A DNA stretch of 47,491 bases from Hyphomicrobiales bacterium (GCA_900473795.1 UCMT01000039.1:1-47491); one strand, 5' to 3'; shown: positions 35,259-43,321, numbered from the stretch's first letter. Notes: generated by a model not told the origin, from the letters alone. Translations and numbers: made by a program.

Positions 35259-36485
35259 TCAGTATTGGCCCTTCGGCTCGAGGCCGAGCATATGCTGGCC
35301 GACCATTGTGCCGACGGCATCCCAGTTCATGCTGATATGGCGGCCGACGGCATTGGCATCCCGCCAGGCCCGTTGCACCGGATTGTCCATGTTGAGGCCA
35401 AGTCCGCCGGTGGACGCGTTAAGCGCCTCCACGGCTCGCAGCGCGAGATTGACGGCAAAGGATTGGCCGCGGCGGCTCATCAATCTGTCCTCGATCGTGA
35501 ATTCTCTGCCTGAACCTGCCAGTTCCTCGGCCCGCGCCACGTCACGTAGCAGAATCTCGCGTGCCGCATCGACGCTGGCCGCGGCTTCCGCCACCCGGAG
35601 CTGGATCGTCGCAAATTCCGCCATGCGGCTGTTGCCGCCCGCGACCGCCCCGCGAGTGAATCGGGTGCCGGTGGACGCGACATAGCTCTCCAGTGCGCCC
35701 TTCGCCGCGCCGACGGCGGCGGAGGCGAGGCAGGACGGAATGCCGGTCAGAAGCGGCATGTTGAAAAGGCCGGCTTGGGCGTAGAGCCTGGCGCCCGGCG
35801 TGCGACCGCTTGTGGCATCCGGGAATGTGAGCACGCGATATTTCGGGACGATAACATTGCTGAGGATCAGGGTCTTGGACCCCGTGCCCGCCAGCCCCGC
35901 CACATCCCAGGTGTCCTCGATTTCATATTGCGTCGCGGGCACAAGCAGGAAGGCGGGAACCGGCTTCCGCTCGCCCTCGGCGGGGAGGATAGCTGCACAG
36001 AGCGACCAGTCGGCATTCTCGCAGCCACTGGCAAATGCCCAGCGGCCGTTCAGCCGATAACCGTCTTCGACGGCCTCAGCCACGGAGGTTGGCGCATAGG
36101 AACCGCAGAGAAGCGCATCCGGGTTTTCGCCCCAGACATCATCCTGCGCGGCCTTGGGAAACATGGCGAGCAGCCATTGATGTGCCGACAGGAGGCCCGC
36201 GACCCACCCAGTCGAGGCGCAGGCCGAGGCGAGTTCGATATTGGCGTCGACAAGCTCTGAAAAGGGCTTCGGCACGCCACCATAGGCCGCCGGCTTGACC
36301 GCATCGAAATAGCCGGCCTCGCGTAGCGCTGCAATATTTTCCGCCGGTACCCGGCGCGCCCTTTCGGTCGCCAATGCCCGGTCCCTGAATGTCGGCAGAA
36401 GCGGCAGGACCCGGTCCTTCAGGGAACCGCCGCGCATGATGCGGGCGAGGTTTTCCCGGCCGCTTTCGATGAACTCGAGTTTCAT
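35259..36485 (-). CDS. graA: Resorcinol hydroxylase, oxygenase component
   Basis: 408 residues, acyl-CoA-dehydrogenase-like group D flavin monooxygenase. It uses reduced flavin from the partner reductase to convert resorcinol to hydroxyquinol. The N-terminal helical domain (PAENIAALREAGYFDAVKP), middle beta domain (YRLNGRWAFASGCENADW) and C-terminal four-helix bundle (TGGLGLNMDNPVQRAWRDANAVGRHISMNWD) follow the HpaB/HsaA-type plan. AAGGAGG is placed well before ATG 36485. It lies between the reductase and decarboxylase genes with short gaps (24 and 22 bases). Confidence 0.9.
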   Translation of the reverse strand: MKLEFIESGRENLARIMRGGSLKDRVLPLLPTFRDRALATERARRVPAENIAALREAGYFDAVKPAAYGGVPKPFSELVDANIELASACASTGWVAGLLSAHQWLLAMFPKAAQDDVWGENPDALLCGSYAPTSVAEAVEDGYRLNGRWAFASGCENADWSLCAAILPAEGERKPVPAFLLVPATQYEIEDTWDVAGLAGTGSKTLILSNVIVPKYRVLTFPDATSGRTPGARLYAQAGLFNMPLLTGIPSCLASAAVGAAKGALESYVASTGTRFTRGAVAGGNSRMAEFATIQLRVAEAAASVDAAREILLRDVARAEELAGSGREFTIEDRLMSRRGQSFAVNLALRAVEALNASTGGLGLNMDNPVQRAWRDANAVGRHISMNWDAVGTMVGQHMLGLEPKGQY

Positions 36486-36509
36486 GATTTCCTCCTTCGT
36501 CTTCCGCGA

Positions 36510-37013
36510 TCAGGCTGCCGGCTGCGAAACGCAGTAGCGGGCGTCCTCGTAGATCAGCGGTATGGTGCTGGGGGCCACGGTTGCGTGAACGACCTGGCCA
36601 ATGAAAAGCGTGTGGGTGCCATAAGGCACGGCAGCCATGCGGCGGCAGACGACATTGGCGTTCGCACCGGCGAGAAGCTGCATGCCGGCCTCGTGCCGCC
36701 GCCAGTTCGCCAGTCCGAAGCGCGCATGCGGCTCGACTTTGCCGGCGAATGCCTCAGACAGCGGCCGCTGCGCGTGACTGAGCACATTCACCGCGAAATC
36801 CGGCTGACACAGCAGCATTTCGTGCAGGAGGGTCCTGTTGTTGAGGCAGATCACCAGCGACGGCGGATCCATAGAAACGGAGGTGACGGCCGTGACTGTC
36901 ATGCCATGGTCGATACCGTCCTTTACCGCCGTGATCACGGTGACTGTCGCTGGAAATTTTCGCATCGCGGCACGAAAATTCGCGCCAACCACTTCATCGG
37001 ATAAAATATGCAT
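36510..37013 (-). CDS. graD: Resorcinol hydroxylase, flavin reductase component
   Basis: 167 residues from ATG 37013 after GGAGAGAG; the open frame continues 15 codons upstream. It is an HpaC-like flavin reductase domain (FRAAMRKFPATVTVITAV, GMTVTAVTSVSMDPPSLVICLNN, FAVNVLS and HTLFIGQV). It reduces FMN or FAD with NAD(P)H for the oxygenase gene that follows. It is first in the minus-strand operon and faces the divergent graK transporter across a 334-base region holding the palindromes described below. Confidence 0.9.
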   Translation of the reverse strand: MHILSDEVVGANFRAAMRKFPATVTVITAVKDGIDHGMTVTAVTSVSMDPPSLVICLNNRTLLHEMLLCQPDFAVNVLSHAQRPLSEAFAGKVEPHARFGLANWRRHEAGMQLLAGANANVVCRRMAAVPYGTHTLFIGQVVHATVAPSTIPLIYEDARYCVSQPAA

Positions 37014-37040
37014 GATCTCTCTCCCATTCCGATTTCCACC

Positions 37041-37079
37041 AAATATTTGCATATGCAATTATTGTCAATGCAAATATTT
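37041..37079. promoter_or_regulatory. Nested inverted repeat, probable GraR operator for graD
   Basis: The core TTGCATATGCAA (37,047-37,058) is a perfect 12-bp palindrome. It is embedded in a wider inverted repeat, AAATATTTGC (37,041-37,050) with GCAAATATTT (37,070-37,079). It starts 28 bases upstream of the graD start codon, in the position of a MarR-type operator overlapping the promoter. Related sites occur before graK and graR. Confidence 0.6.
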
Positions 37080-37183
37080 TTTAAACCGTGATGGTCGAGA
37101 ACCGTAATCGGACAACGATCGACGCATTCGAGGATCTCCGCCGAAGATAATTTTGATCGTTATCCGATTTTCTCTTGCAATAT

Positions 37184-37195
37184 TTGCATTTGCAA
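37184..37195. promoter_or_regulatory. Second probable GraR operator, graK side
   Basis: TTGCATTTGCAA differs from the graD-side palindrome by one central base, and another TTGCAA half-site lies just upstream (37,175-37,180). It is about 150 bases before the graK start. The stretch 37,196-37,347 would be the graK leader, with no gene that I can support. Confidence 0.55.
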
Positions 37196-37347
37196 TCTTT
37201 TATTGTTGGAGGCATCGGGCGGGAGAGGACTGTCGGACAAGCGTGCTTTGCGCGCTGTCCGGAAACCCGATGACGGAGGGGGAGACTTTGATTTTTGGGC
37301 TCAGAACGCTGAAGCCTTTTTCAAAGCGAGATCACGGAGGAGGAGCC

Positions 37348-38646
37348 ATGTCTTCGCAGGAAATGAGCGCCATGGTGGCGCAAACCAAAAGTGCGGCAAG
37401 TGTCATTGCCATGTGCGGCTTCATGATAATGTTCGACGGCTATGACTTGGTCGTCTTCGGTGTCATTGCACCCGCGCTGCTCAAGCAGGTGGAATGGGCC
37501 CTGGATCCGTCTCTCGTCGGCCGCGCCGCCGCCTTGACCCTGTTCGGCATGCTGCTCGGTGCTGCAATCGCCGGCACTCTCGCCGATCGCATCGGCCGGA
37601 AGAAAGTCGTTCTCGGTAGCCTCGCCAGCTTTTCCGTCATGATGATCGCAAGCGGGCTTGCTCCGAACTTCCCGGTCTTCGCAGGCACCCGCTTCCTGAG
37701 CGGGCTCGGGCTTGGCGCGCTTCTGCCGACGGTGACCGCACTCATTCTCGAATTCTCGCCCACCAACCGAAAGGCGCTGGCCAACTCGCTGTCCTTTATG
37801 GGCTATCTGCTGGGCGGCATTCTCTCGGGTATTCTTGGCATGCTGATCCTGCAGCATTACGGCTGGCGTCCCCTGATGATCATCGGCGGCGCGCCTTTGC
37901 TGGCACTGCCGGTCCTGATCAAGTCGCTGCCTGAATCGCCCGACTGGCTCGCCGCCAAAGGCCGCCGTGCCGAGGCTGACGCAATCTGCGATACTTTCGG
38001 CCTGGAACGGGTTCTGCACCAGCCGACCGCCTCTGGAAAGCAGGGTATCCGGGCGCTGTTTGCGGAAGGGCGGCTTGCGCTGACGCTGAACGCCTGGGGG
38101 ATTCATTTCTGCTCCCTGCTGCTGACCTTCGGCATGGTGAACTGGCTGCCAACCATCATGAACAAGATGGGTTACGACATCAGTTCGGCGCTGCTGTTTG
38201 CGATCATGCTCAATGTCGGCGCCGCCATCGGTATCGTCATTGCCGGCCGGATTGCCGATAGGGGCCATGTGAAGATGACTGTCGCCGTATTGTTCGCGAT
38301 CGGCGCCGCAACGATCTACATGCTTACGCTGAAGCAGGGCGTTCTCATGTACGCACTTGTCGCTCTTGCCGGCGCCGGTACGATCGGAACCCAAATCCTC
38401 TCGAATGTTCTGGTCGGCCGCTTCTATCCTGTCCAGATCCGCGGAACGGGCCTTGGCTTTTCGCTCGCGGTCGGCCGCCTGGGTGGTATCGCCGGACCGC
38501 TGATCGGTGGCGCCGTGCTGCAGCGAGGGCTCGCACCGGAGTGGAACTTCTACATCTTCTCGATAGCAGCAGTGGTTGGCTGCGCTTTGACGGCCCTCAC
38601 CTTCCTGCATGTGACGACCGAGAAGGGAAGTGTCATCGCGCACTGA
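37348..38646 (+). CDS. graK: MFS aromatic-acid transporter (AAHS family)
   Basis: 432 residues from ATG 37348, preceded by GGAGGAGG. It has twelve hydrophobic segments. The AAHS signatures are FDGYDLVVFGVIAPALL in helix 1 (Asp needed for aromatic acid/H+ symport) and GTLADRIGRKKVVLGS in the loop between helices 2 and 3. By position next to gra genes it should import 2,6-dihydroxybenzoate or a related hydroxybenzoate. It corresponds to the benzoate-type transporter graK in the described Rhizobium cluster. It is followed by a strong terminator and then graR. Confidence 0.9.
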   Translation: MSSQEMSAMVAQTKSAASVIAMCGFMIMFDGYDLVVFGVIAPALLKQVEWALDPSLVGRAAALTLFGMLLGAAIAGTLADRIGRKKVVLGSLASFSVMMIASGLAPNFPVFAGTRFLSGLGLGALLPTVTALILEFSPTNRKALANSLSFMGYLLGGILSGILGMLILQHYGWRPLMIIGGAPLLALPVLIKSLPESPDWLAAKGRRAEADAICDTFGLERVLHQPTASGKQGIRALFAEGRLALTLNAWGIHFCSLLLTFGMVNWLPTIMNKMGYDISSALLFAIMLNVGAAIGIVIAGRIADRGHVKMTVAVLFAIGAATIYMLTLKQGVLMYALVALAGAGTIGTQILSNVLVGRFYPVQIRGTGLGFSLAVGRLGGIAGPLIGGAVLQRGLAPEWNFYIFSIAAVVGCALTALTFLHVTTEKGSVIAH

Positions 38647-38669
38647 CCGGCAGGAATACCCGCGATCAT

Positions 38670-38692
38670 AGCCGGCCTCGATGAGGCCGGCT
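38670..38692 (+). terminator. Rho-independent terminator after graK
   Basis: Perfect 10-bp stem AGCCGGCCTC / GAGGCCGGCT with a 3-base loop, followed by TTCATTT. It lies 24 bases after the graK stop. Confidence 0.85.
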
Positions 38693-38722
38693 TTCATTTG
38701 CCCGGACGAATGCGACATTTGA

Positions 38723-38763
38723 TTGCACATGCCCTCGGCTCCGGCTATTCAGTGCAGATGCAA
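38723..38763. promoter_or_regulatory. Candidate GraR autoregulatory sites
   Basis: Two imperfect versions of the TTGCAT-TGCAA palindrome, TTGCACATGCCC (38,723-38,734) and GTGCAGATGCAA (38,752-38,763), lie just before the graR start. The second is followed by TTATTG, as is the graD-side site. Confidence 0.45.
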
Positions 38764-38778
38764 TTATTGTGAGCGAAA

Positions 38779-39216
38779 ATGTCCTATCGATTTACCGGAT
38801 CCCTTCCTTATCTTCTCAATCGCGTCGGCGTGCGCATGGGCGAGCTCTTTTTGCAACGGCTGCACGATTTTGACATTACCTTGCCCATGTACCGCGTCCT
38901 GGCCATCCTGAAGCAGGAAGGCCCGCAAAGGCTGACAGATCTGAGCCCCATGGTTACCGTCGAAATCTCCACCCTGTCGCGTCTGGTCACAGTGATGAAG
39001 AAGAAAGGACTGGTGTCGCGCACCCGGCCCGACGACGGGCGCACGGTTTCGATCATGCTTACGCCCTCGGGCGATGCGCTCGTGCAGAAGTTGATGCCGC
39101 TCGCCGCAGAGTTCGAGGCGGTCGGCGTCGAGACATTCAGCGACGCGGAAGTGGCCTGGCTGAAATCGGCGCTGAAGATCATCCATACCAACCTGGACAA
39201 GCTCGAAGCACGCTGA
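38779..39216 (+). CDS. graR: MarR family transcriptional regulator
   Basis: 145 residues. Winged-helix MarR fold: the dimer helix region LNRVGVRMGELFLQRLHDFDITLPMYRVL, recognition region RLTDLSPMVTVEISTLSRLVTVMKKKGLV (about 47-75), and the wing with SRTRPDDGRTVSIMLTPSG. MarR proteins usually repress divergent catabolic operons and are released by the aromatic substrate. It sits behind graK and matches graR of the described gamma-resorcylate cluster. It converges, 20 bases apart, with the gentisate operon. Confidence 0.88.
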   Translation: MSYRFTGSLPYLLNRVGVRMGELFLQRLHDFDITLPMYRVLAILKQEGPQRLTDLSPMVTVEISTLSRLVTVMKKKGLVSRTRPDDGRTVSIMLTPSGDALVQKLMPLAAEFEAVGVETFSDAEVAWLKSALKIIHTNLDKLEAR

Positions 39217-39236
39217 TGTGCCGAGGTGGAACTATC

Positions 39237-40022
39237 CTAGCCCGGTCCGATGGCGGCAGGCGGCGCGAGGGCAGGCAGCGCACCACCTTCGGCGCTTAGT
39301 TTGCCTGCGCCCTTTCCGCTGAGCCAACCCGCGAGGTCGCGGGCGGTCCCCCTGACGATTATTGCTGGCGCCTGGCCCATGATCAGTGGGGCGGCCCGAT
39401 CGGTCGCGACCAGCGCGAACCTCCCGGTCGGAAGCCGTCGCGAGGCCTGGTCGCGGATCAGGAAATCGACGAAATCCGCCGGCATATCCGCAAACCGGCC
39501 GCCAGAATTCAGATCGATGGCGAGAAGCCAGAGCGTGCGCGCGCGCATCAGAGGCGTATCCCGCAGCGTGATGTTTCGTCCCGTGGTGTCGGCCACCGAG
39601 CGGCCCCAGTCTTCATTGCTCAAATCGCGCCATTCGACATTCAGATGAACGGCGGAATGGTCGAAGAGATAACGCAATGCCCGCGAGGGCTGGGTAATGC
39701 CGAATTCGAGATCGTCGGCGGCAACGTCGAGATTGCGCGGAAAAGGTCCGGCCTCGCCGGCCCTTCCCCAAGCCACGAATTCGCTCAGGAGACGCGCATG
39801 GTAACCGGCATAAGCGACAAGCCGCCGCCGGCTGAACCCTTCCACGGCGCTAGGTTCATCAAGCGCGCGATCGGAGAGATCGTTGAGCAAGCGGGCGAAA
39901 TAGGCCGTGCCGCGTCGAGCCCAGTCCAGCGCTTGCGAGGGCGCGAGCGCTGCGTCATGGCGCGCGCCGCTGCCCTGCCTTTCGCGCAATGCGATCCGGG
40001 CCTCCTCCAGCGTCTGGCTCAT
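39237..40022 (-). CDS. Maleylpyruvate isomerase homologue of mycothiol-dependent type, zinc ligands lost
   Basis: 261 residues. It aligns along its length with Corynebacterium mycothiol-dependent maleylpyruvate isomerase (MDMPI, DinB-like N-terminal domain plus SCP-like C-terminal domain), for example VEGFSRRRLVAYAGY and LMRARTLWLLAIDL. The three zinc ligands of that enzyme, His52, Glu144 and His148, fall on Tyr71, Thr163 and Leu167 here. The metal site is therefore absent, and rhizobia are not known to make mycothiol. It overlaps the gentisate dioxygenase gene by four bases (ATGA), so it is firmly part of the operon. Its role is unknown: perhaps an altered isomerase, or a binding or accessory protein. 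The same operon encodes a GST-type isomerase. Confidence 0.8.
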   Translation of the reverse strand: MSQTLEEARIALRERQGSGARHDAALAPSQALDWARRGTAYFARLLNDLSDRALDEPSAVEGFSRRRLVAYAGYHARLLSEFVAWGRAGEAGPFPRNLDVAADDLEFGITQPSRALRYLFDHSAVHLNVEWRDLSNEDWGRSVADTTGRNITLRDTPLMRARTLWLLAIDLNSGGRFADMPADFVDFLIRDQASRRLPTGRFALVATDRAAPLIMGQAPAIIVRGTARDLAGWLSGKGAGKLSAEGGALPALAPPAAIGPG

Positions 40023-41122
40023 GTTTCGGCCATTTCGACATGGCTACGCATGAAATTGAGTCGCTCCATGATCGGCGCATCGGAAAAACGGAACAGGTCG
40101 AATTGCGTTTCGGCTTGAAGCGACCAGGGAATCCAGGACGGGATCACGAAAATATCTCCGATATCCAGCTTATGCGTAACACCGCCGATCACGGCCGCGC
40201 CCTTACCGTCGAAGACCTGGAACACGGTCGAGCCCACCTCGCGGCGCGGCGGCGTGTCGGTGCCCGCGCGCAAGCGGTGGAATTCGCAGCGCATGGTCGA
40301 CATGACATCGCCGCCGGTCGTGGGGTTGACGTAGCGGATGGCAGCATGACCTTGCTCGACGGTCGCGGACTGGCCTTCTTCCTCGAGTAGCAGCTGCTCT
40401 GTCAGCGCGCGGTCCGTATGTTCCCAGCGATAAGCGCCGATCGGCGAAGCAACCCTATCCCGCAGGCCCGACAGCGGGCGAAGGCCCGGATGGCACCAGA
40501 GCCGCTCTCCCCGCGAGAAGCGCGGCGTCGCGTAGTCCGTCACCCGGTCGGAACCGAATTCGAAGAAGCCGACATCGTTCTGTTGCGCAAACGGAATATC
40601 GAGCCCGTCGATCCAGGCCATCGGCTTGTCGGTATCGTTGTGATGGCCGTGAAAATGCCAGCCGGGCGTCAGAAGCAGGTCGCCCCGGCTCATGCGTACG
40701 GGATCGCCGTTCACCACCGTCCAGACGCCTTCGCCTTCAACCACGAAGCGGAAGGCGTTTTGCGCATGGCGATGCTCAGGCGCCGTCTCACGCGGGCCGA
40801 GATATTGGATCGCGGCCCAGAGCGTGGGGCTGACATAAGCATGTCCACCAAGGCCCGGATTGGCAAGGCCGATGGCCCGCCGTTCGCCGCCACGGCCCAC
40901 GGGCACCAGATCCCCCGATGTCTGGGCGAGCGGCAGGAGATCGGCCCATTTCCACACATGCGGGACAGCCTTGGGCTTCGGATGACGCGGCATGAGATCG
41001 CCGAGCTGTGTCCAGAGCGGCATCAGATGCATCGCCTCGAAGCCCTCATACAGCGCGCGCAATTCCGGCGTATCATCGGGCTGCATCGCATTGGCCGGCT
41101 TGCCGTGGATCTCATCATGCAT
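40019..41122 (-). CDS. Gentisate 1,2-dioxygenase
   Basis: 367 residues, bicupin Fe(II) dioxygenase that opens gentisate to maleylpyruvate. The first cupin has PEHRHAQNAFRFVVEG (H117, H119) and TPGWHFHGHHN (H156, H158, H160), supplying the iron ligands. The second cupin has the RLRAGTDTPPRREVGSTVFQVFDGKG motif without the full His set, as usual. AAGGAGG precedes ATG 41122. It lies between the two isomerase genes. Salicylate or 1-hydroxy-2-naphthoate dioxygenases are related, but the downstream maleylpyruvate and fumarylpyruvate enzymes support gentisate. Confidence 0.92.
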   Translation of the reverse strand: MHDEIHGKPANAMQPDDTPELRALYEGFEAMHLMPLWTQLGDLMPRHPKPKAVPHVWKWADLLPLAQTSGDLVPVGRGGERRAIGLANPGLGGHAYVSPTLWAAIQYLGPRETAPEHRHAQNAFRFVVEGEGVWTVVNGDPVRMSRGDLLLTPGWHFHGHHNDTDKPMAWIDGLDIPFAQQNDVGFFEFGSDRVTDYATPRFSRGERLWCHPGLRPLSGLRDRVASPIGAYRWEHTDRALTEQLLLEEEGQSATVEQGHAAIRYVNPTTGGDVMSTMRCEFHRLRAGTDTPPRREVGSTVFQVFDGKGAAVIGGVTHKLDIGDIFVIPSWIPWSLQAETQFDLFRFSDAPIMERLNFMRSHVEMAET

Positions 41123-41145
41123 GGCATGTCCTCCTTTTCACGGTC

Positions 41146-41793
41146 TCAGGCCGCATCGGGCTGCCGGGGCGGCGCGGCGTTGCTGAACGCCGGTATTGTG
41201 TCGAGGCGCGTGAAAATCCGTTGGATGGTCGGCCAGGCCGACGTGGCGATCCCGAAGCGCTGATTGTTCCAGACCTGCGCATAAAGGCAGATGTCTGCGA
41301 GGCCCGGCACGTCGCCGTGGCAGAAGGCGCCGGTGCGCGGATGGCAAGCCAGCATCGTCTCAAGCGCGTCGAACGTCGTCGCCACCCAATGGGTGAACCA
41401 TTCCTTCTGGCCATCCTCGCTCGCGCCGAAGCGGTCGGCGAGATAGCCGAGCACGCGCAGATTGTTCAGCGGGTGGATTTCGCAGGCGATCATATAGGCA
41501 AGCGCACGCACCCGTGCCCGCCCATCCGGATCGGTGGGCAGCAACGCGGGCGTTGGATGCGTCTCCTCCAGCCATTCGATGATGGCGAGCGATTGCGTCA
41601 GAAAGCTTCCGTCTTCCCGCTCCAGGACAGGCACGAGACCCTGGGGGTTCATCGACAGATATTCGGGCATTCGCGTATCGCCACGGCGCAGGACATAGGG
41701 GACATAATCATAGGCCAACCCCTTGAGATTGAGCGCTGCGCGGAGCCGCGTCGATGTCGAGGAGCGGAAGAAATTGTGGAGCTTGAGGACCAT
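41146..41793 (-). CDS. Glutathione-dependent maleylpyruvate isomerase (zeta-class GST)
   Basis: 215 residues from ATG 41793, two bases after the stop of the fumarylpyruvate hydrolase gene. The zeta-class catalytic motif SSTSTRLRAALNLKG (11-25) binds glutathione; NPQGLVPVLE and FLTQSLAIIEWLEE complete the thioredoxin domain, and ADICLYAQVWN is in the helical domain. It isomerises maleylpyruvate to fumarylpyruvate (or maleylacetoacetate to fumarylacetoacetate in tyrosine breakdown). The gentisate neighbours favour the former. It should be sufficient for the isomerase step. Confidence 0.9.
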   Translation of the reverse strand: MVLKLHNFFRSSTSTRLRAALNLKGLAYDYVPYVLRRGDTRMPEYLSMNPQGLVPVLEREDGSFLTQSLAIIEWLEETHPTPALLPTDPDGRARVRALAYMIACEIHPLNNLRVLGYLADRFGASEDGQKEWFTHWVATTFDALETMLACHPRTGAFCHGDVPGLADICLYAQVWNNQRFGIATSAWPTIQRIFTRLDTIPAFSNAAPPRQPDAA

Positions 41794-41795
41794 TT

Positions 41796-42491
41796 TCAGT
41801 CCCTCGGCCCGATCGTGGTGGAAATCTCGCCCAGACCCTTGATGCTCACGGTGCAAACATCACCCGGCACCAGCGGACCGACCCCGGCCGGCGTTCCCGT
41901 CATGATGAGATCGCCGGGCGCAAGCGCGATCGAATGCGAGAGATAGGAAATGACTTCCGGAACCGACCATATCAGTTCGGCCAGATCCGCATCCTGCTTG
42001 ACCACGCCATTGACCGCGAGCCGGATCGACCCCTTCGCGGGATGCCCCGTCTCCGATACCGCATGCACCGGGCCGATAATGGCGGAGCGGTCGAACGCCT
42101 TGCCGAAATCCCAGGGCCGCCCCACCTCACGCGCGGCCAATTGTAGGTCGCGCCGCGTCAGATCATTGCCGACGGCATAGCCCCAGATGTGATCGAGGGC
42201 GTCCGCCTCCGCTATGTTGCATCCACCCTCGCCGATCGCCACGACCAGCTCGGCCTCGTAGTGGAAATTCTCGGTCTGGGGCGGATAGGCCACGGTTTCA
42301 CCGGAATCGACCACGGCATCCGCCGGCTTGCTGAAGAAGAATGGCGGCTCCCGGTCAGGGTCCTTGCCCATTTCGCGCGCATGCGCCGCATAATTGCGGC
42401 CGACGCAGAATATCCTGCGCACCGGAAATCTGGCATCCGATCCGGCGACGGCGACGGTGGGGGTGGCAGGAGCGGGTAGGACCAGGGTCAT
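41796..42491 (-). CDS. Fumarylpyruvate hydrolase (FAH family)
   Basis: 231 residues. The FAH-fold hydrolase splits fumarylpyruvate to fumarate and pyruvate using Mg2+ or Mn2+. Motifs: IFCVGRNYAAHAREMG, FFFSKPADAVVDSG, FHYEAELVVAIGEGG (metal-binding Glu residues), WGYAVGNDLTRRDLQ and MTGTPAGVGPLVPGD. AAGGAAAG precedes the ATG. It is followed directly by the GST-type isomerase gene. The length and GNDLTRRD motif agree with NagK-type fumarylpyruvate hydrolases rather than the longer fumarylacetoacetases. Confidence 0.9.
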   Translation of the reverse strand: MTLVLPAPATPTVAVAGSDARFPVRRIFCVGRNYAAHAREMGKDPDREPPFFFSKPADAVVDSGETVAYPPQTENFHYEAELVVAIGEGGCNIAEADALDHIWGYAVGNDLTRRDLQLAAREVGRPWDFGKAFDRSAIIGPVHAVSETGHPAKGSIRLAVNGVVKQDADLAELIWSVPEVISYLSHSIALAPGDLIMTGTPAGVGPLVPGDVCTVSIKGLGEISTTIGPRD

Positions 42492-42519
42492 CTATCTTTC
42501 CTTGTTGGTTGCAGTTCGG

Positions 42520-42541
42520 GCTCCGCGGCGATCCGCGGAGC
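42520..42541. repeat. Intercistronic hairpin
   Basis: Perfect 9-bp inverted repeat GCTCCGCGG / CCGCGGAGC with a 4-base loop in the 78-base gap between the esterase and hydrolase genes. There is no T-run on the minus strand, so it is more likely an mRNA-stabilising or processing element than a full terminator. Confidence 0.55.
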
Positions 42542-42569
42542 GTTTGGGCTTTCGCCTATGTTTGCGGCT

Positions 42570-43295
42570 TCAATCCCGCCCGGCTTCCATGATCTTCTCG
42601 CCCAGCAGCACGGGCGCCGTTACATGCGTCGAATGACTGCCGGGCATGCTGACCAGACGGTAGAGCCCGAGCTTTTCCGAAAGACGCGGATGGAAGGGGA
42701 GCGACTGCGGCAGCGACACATCTTCCGTGCAGTGCAGGAAGGACTTGCCGATCATGAGCTCCGCCGGGTTCTTCGAGAGCCTGATCCTGTCGTTCATCGT
42801 GTTGAAGGGCTGGGCATTGAGGCTGTCGAAGAGCGACTGCGCCTGCTCCTCGGTTCCGTCGTTGATGAAGGCTTCACGCAGGATCGGATAGGGAAACAAG
42901 ACTTCGCCGGTCTCGCCGGCAAGCTGCGGAAACAGTGCCTGATAATGCGGCGGGCACATATCGATCAGGCTTTCGCCATTGTTGGGCACAAAGGCGCTGA
43001 AATAGACGAGACGACGCACACGCCCCGGACCCAACCGGTCGGCTGCCCCGGTGATGGCCATGCCGCCCCAGCTGTGGCCGACCAGAACCGCGTCCTGAAT
43101 GTCGTTTTCCTCGAAGAACGCCACGAGGGAGTCGATCGCATCGTCCAGTGTCACGGCCTTGCGGTCGTCTCCCGGACGGTTGCCCTTCAGCGTCGGGCAG
43201 TGGACGATATGCCCGGCTGCGCGAATGGGCGCGGCGCAAGCCTCGAAATGGCTGCCATCATGACATGCGCCATGGACAAGTACATAAGTTCCCAT
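42570..43295 (-). CDS. Alpha/beta hydrolase resembling methyl-salicylate esterases
   Basis: 241 residues from ATG 43295 after GGAAGGG. The fold is close to the plant MES/hydroxynitrile-lyase family: YVLVHGACHDGSHF at the N-terminus (oxyanion side), nucleophile elbow GHSWGG (about residues 88-93), SFLHCTEDVSLP carrying the likely acid, and catalytic His in PGSHSTHVTAP. Tobacco SABP2, a methyl-salicylate esterase, has the same layout (HGACHGG, GHSLGG, CTEDKGIP and GADH). In this operon it may release salicylate from methyl salicylate or another ester; that is inference from family and context. There is no signal peptide. Confidence 0.8.
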   Translation of the reverse strand: MGTYVLVHGACHDGSHFEACAAPIRAAGHIVHCPTLKGNRPGDDRKAVTLDDAIDSLVAFFEENDIQDAVLVGHSWGGMAITGAADRLGPGRVRRLVYFSAFVPNNGESLIDMCPPHYQALFPQLAGETGEVLFPYPILREAFINDGTEEQAQSLFDSLNAQPFNTMNDRIRLSKNPAELMIGKSFLHCTEDVSLPQSLPFHPRLSEKLGLYRLVSMPGSHSTHVTAPVLLGEKIMEAGRD

Positions 43296-43321
43296 GGTTT
43301 CCCTTCCTCTGGTCATACGCT

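Noticed and set aside
33405..36260. Several long plus-strand frames antisense to graB, graF and graA
   Set aside because: They mirror the third-position GC pattern of the real minus-strand operon and encode nothing recognisable.
37321..38730. Long minus-strand open frame antisense to graK and its terminator
   Set aside because: It is rich in Gln, Asp, Arg and His as expected for the complement of a membrane protein, without a recognisable domain. The opposite-strand transporter is unambiguous.
5911..38775. Recurring ATTGTGAGCG string (about 5911, 30,826 and 38,765), resembling half a lac operator
   Set aside because: Short string without symmetry, different positions relative to genes and no regulator of that type in the window.
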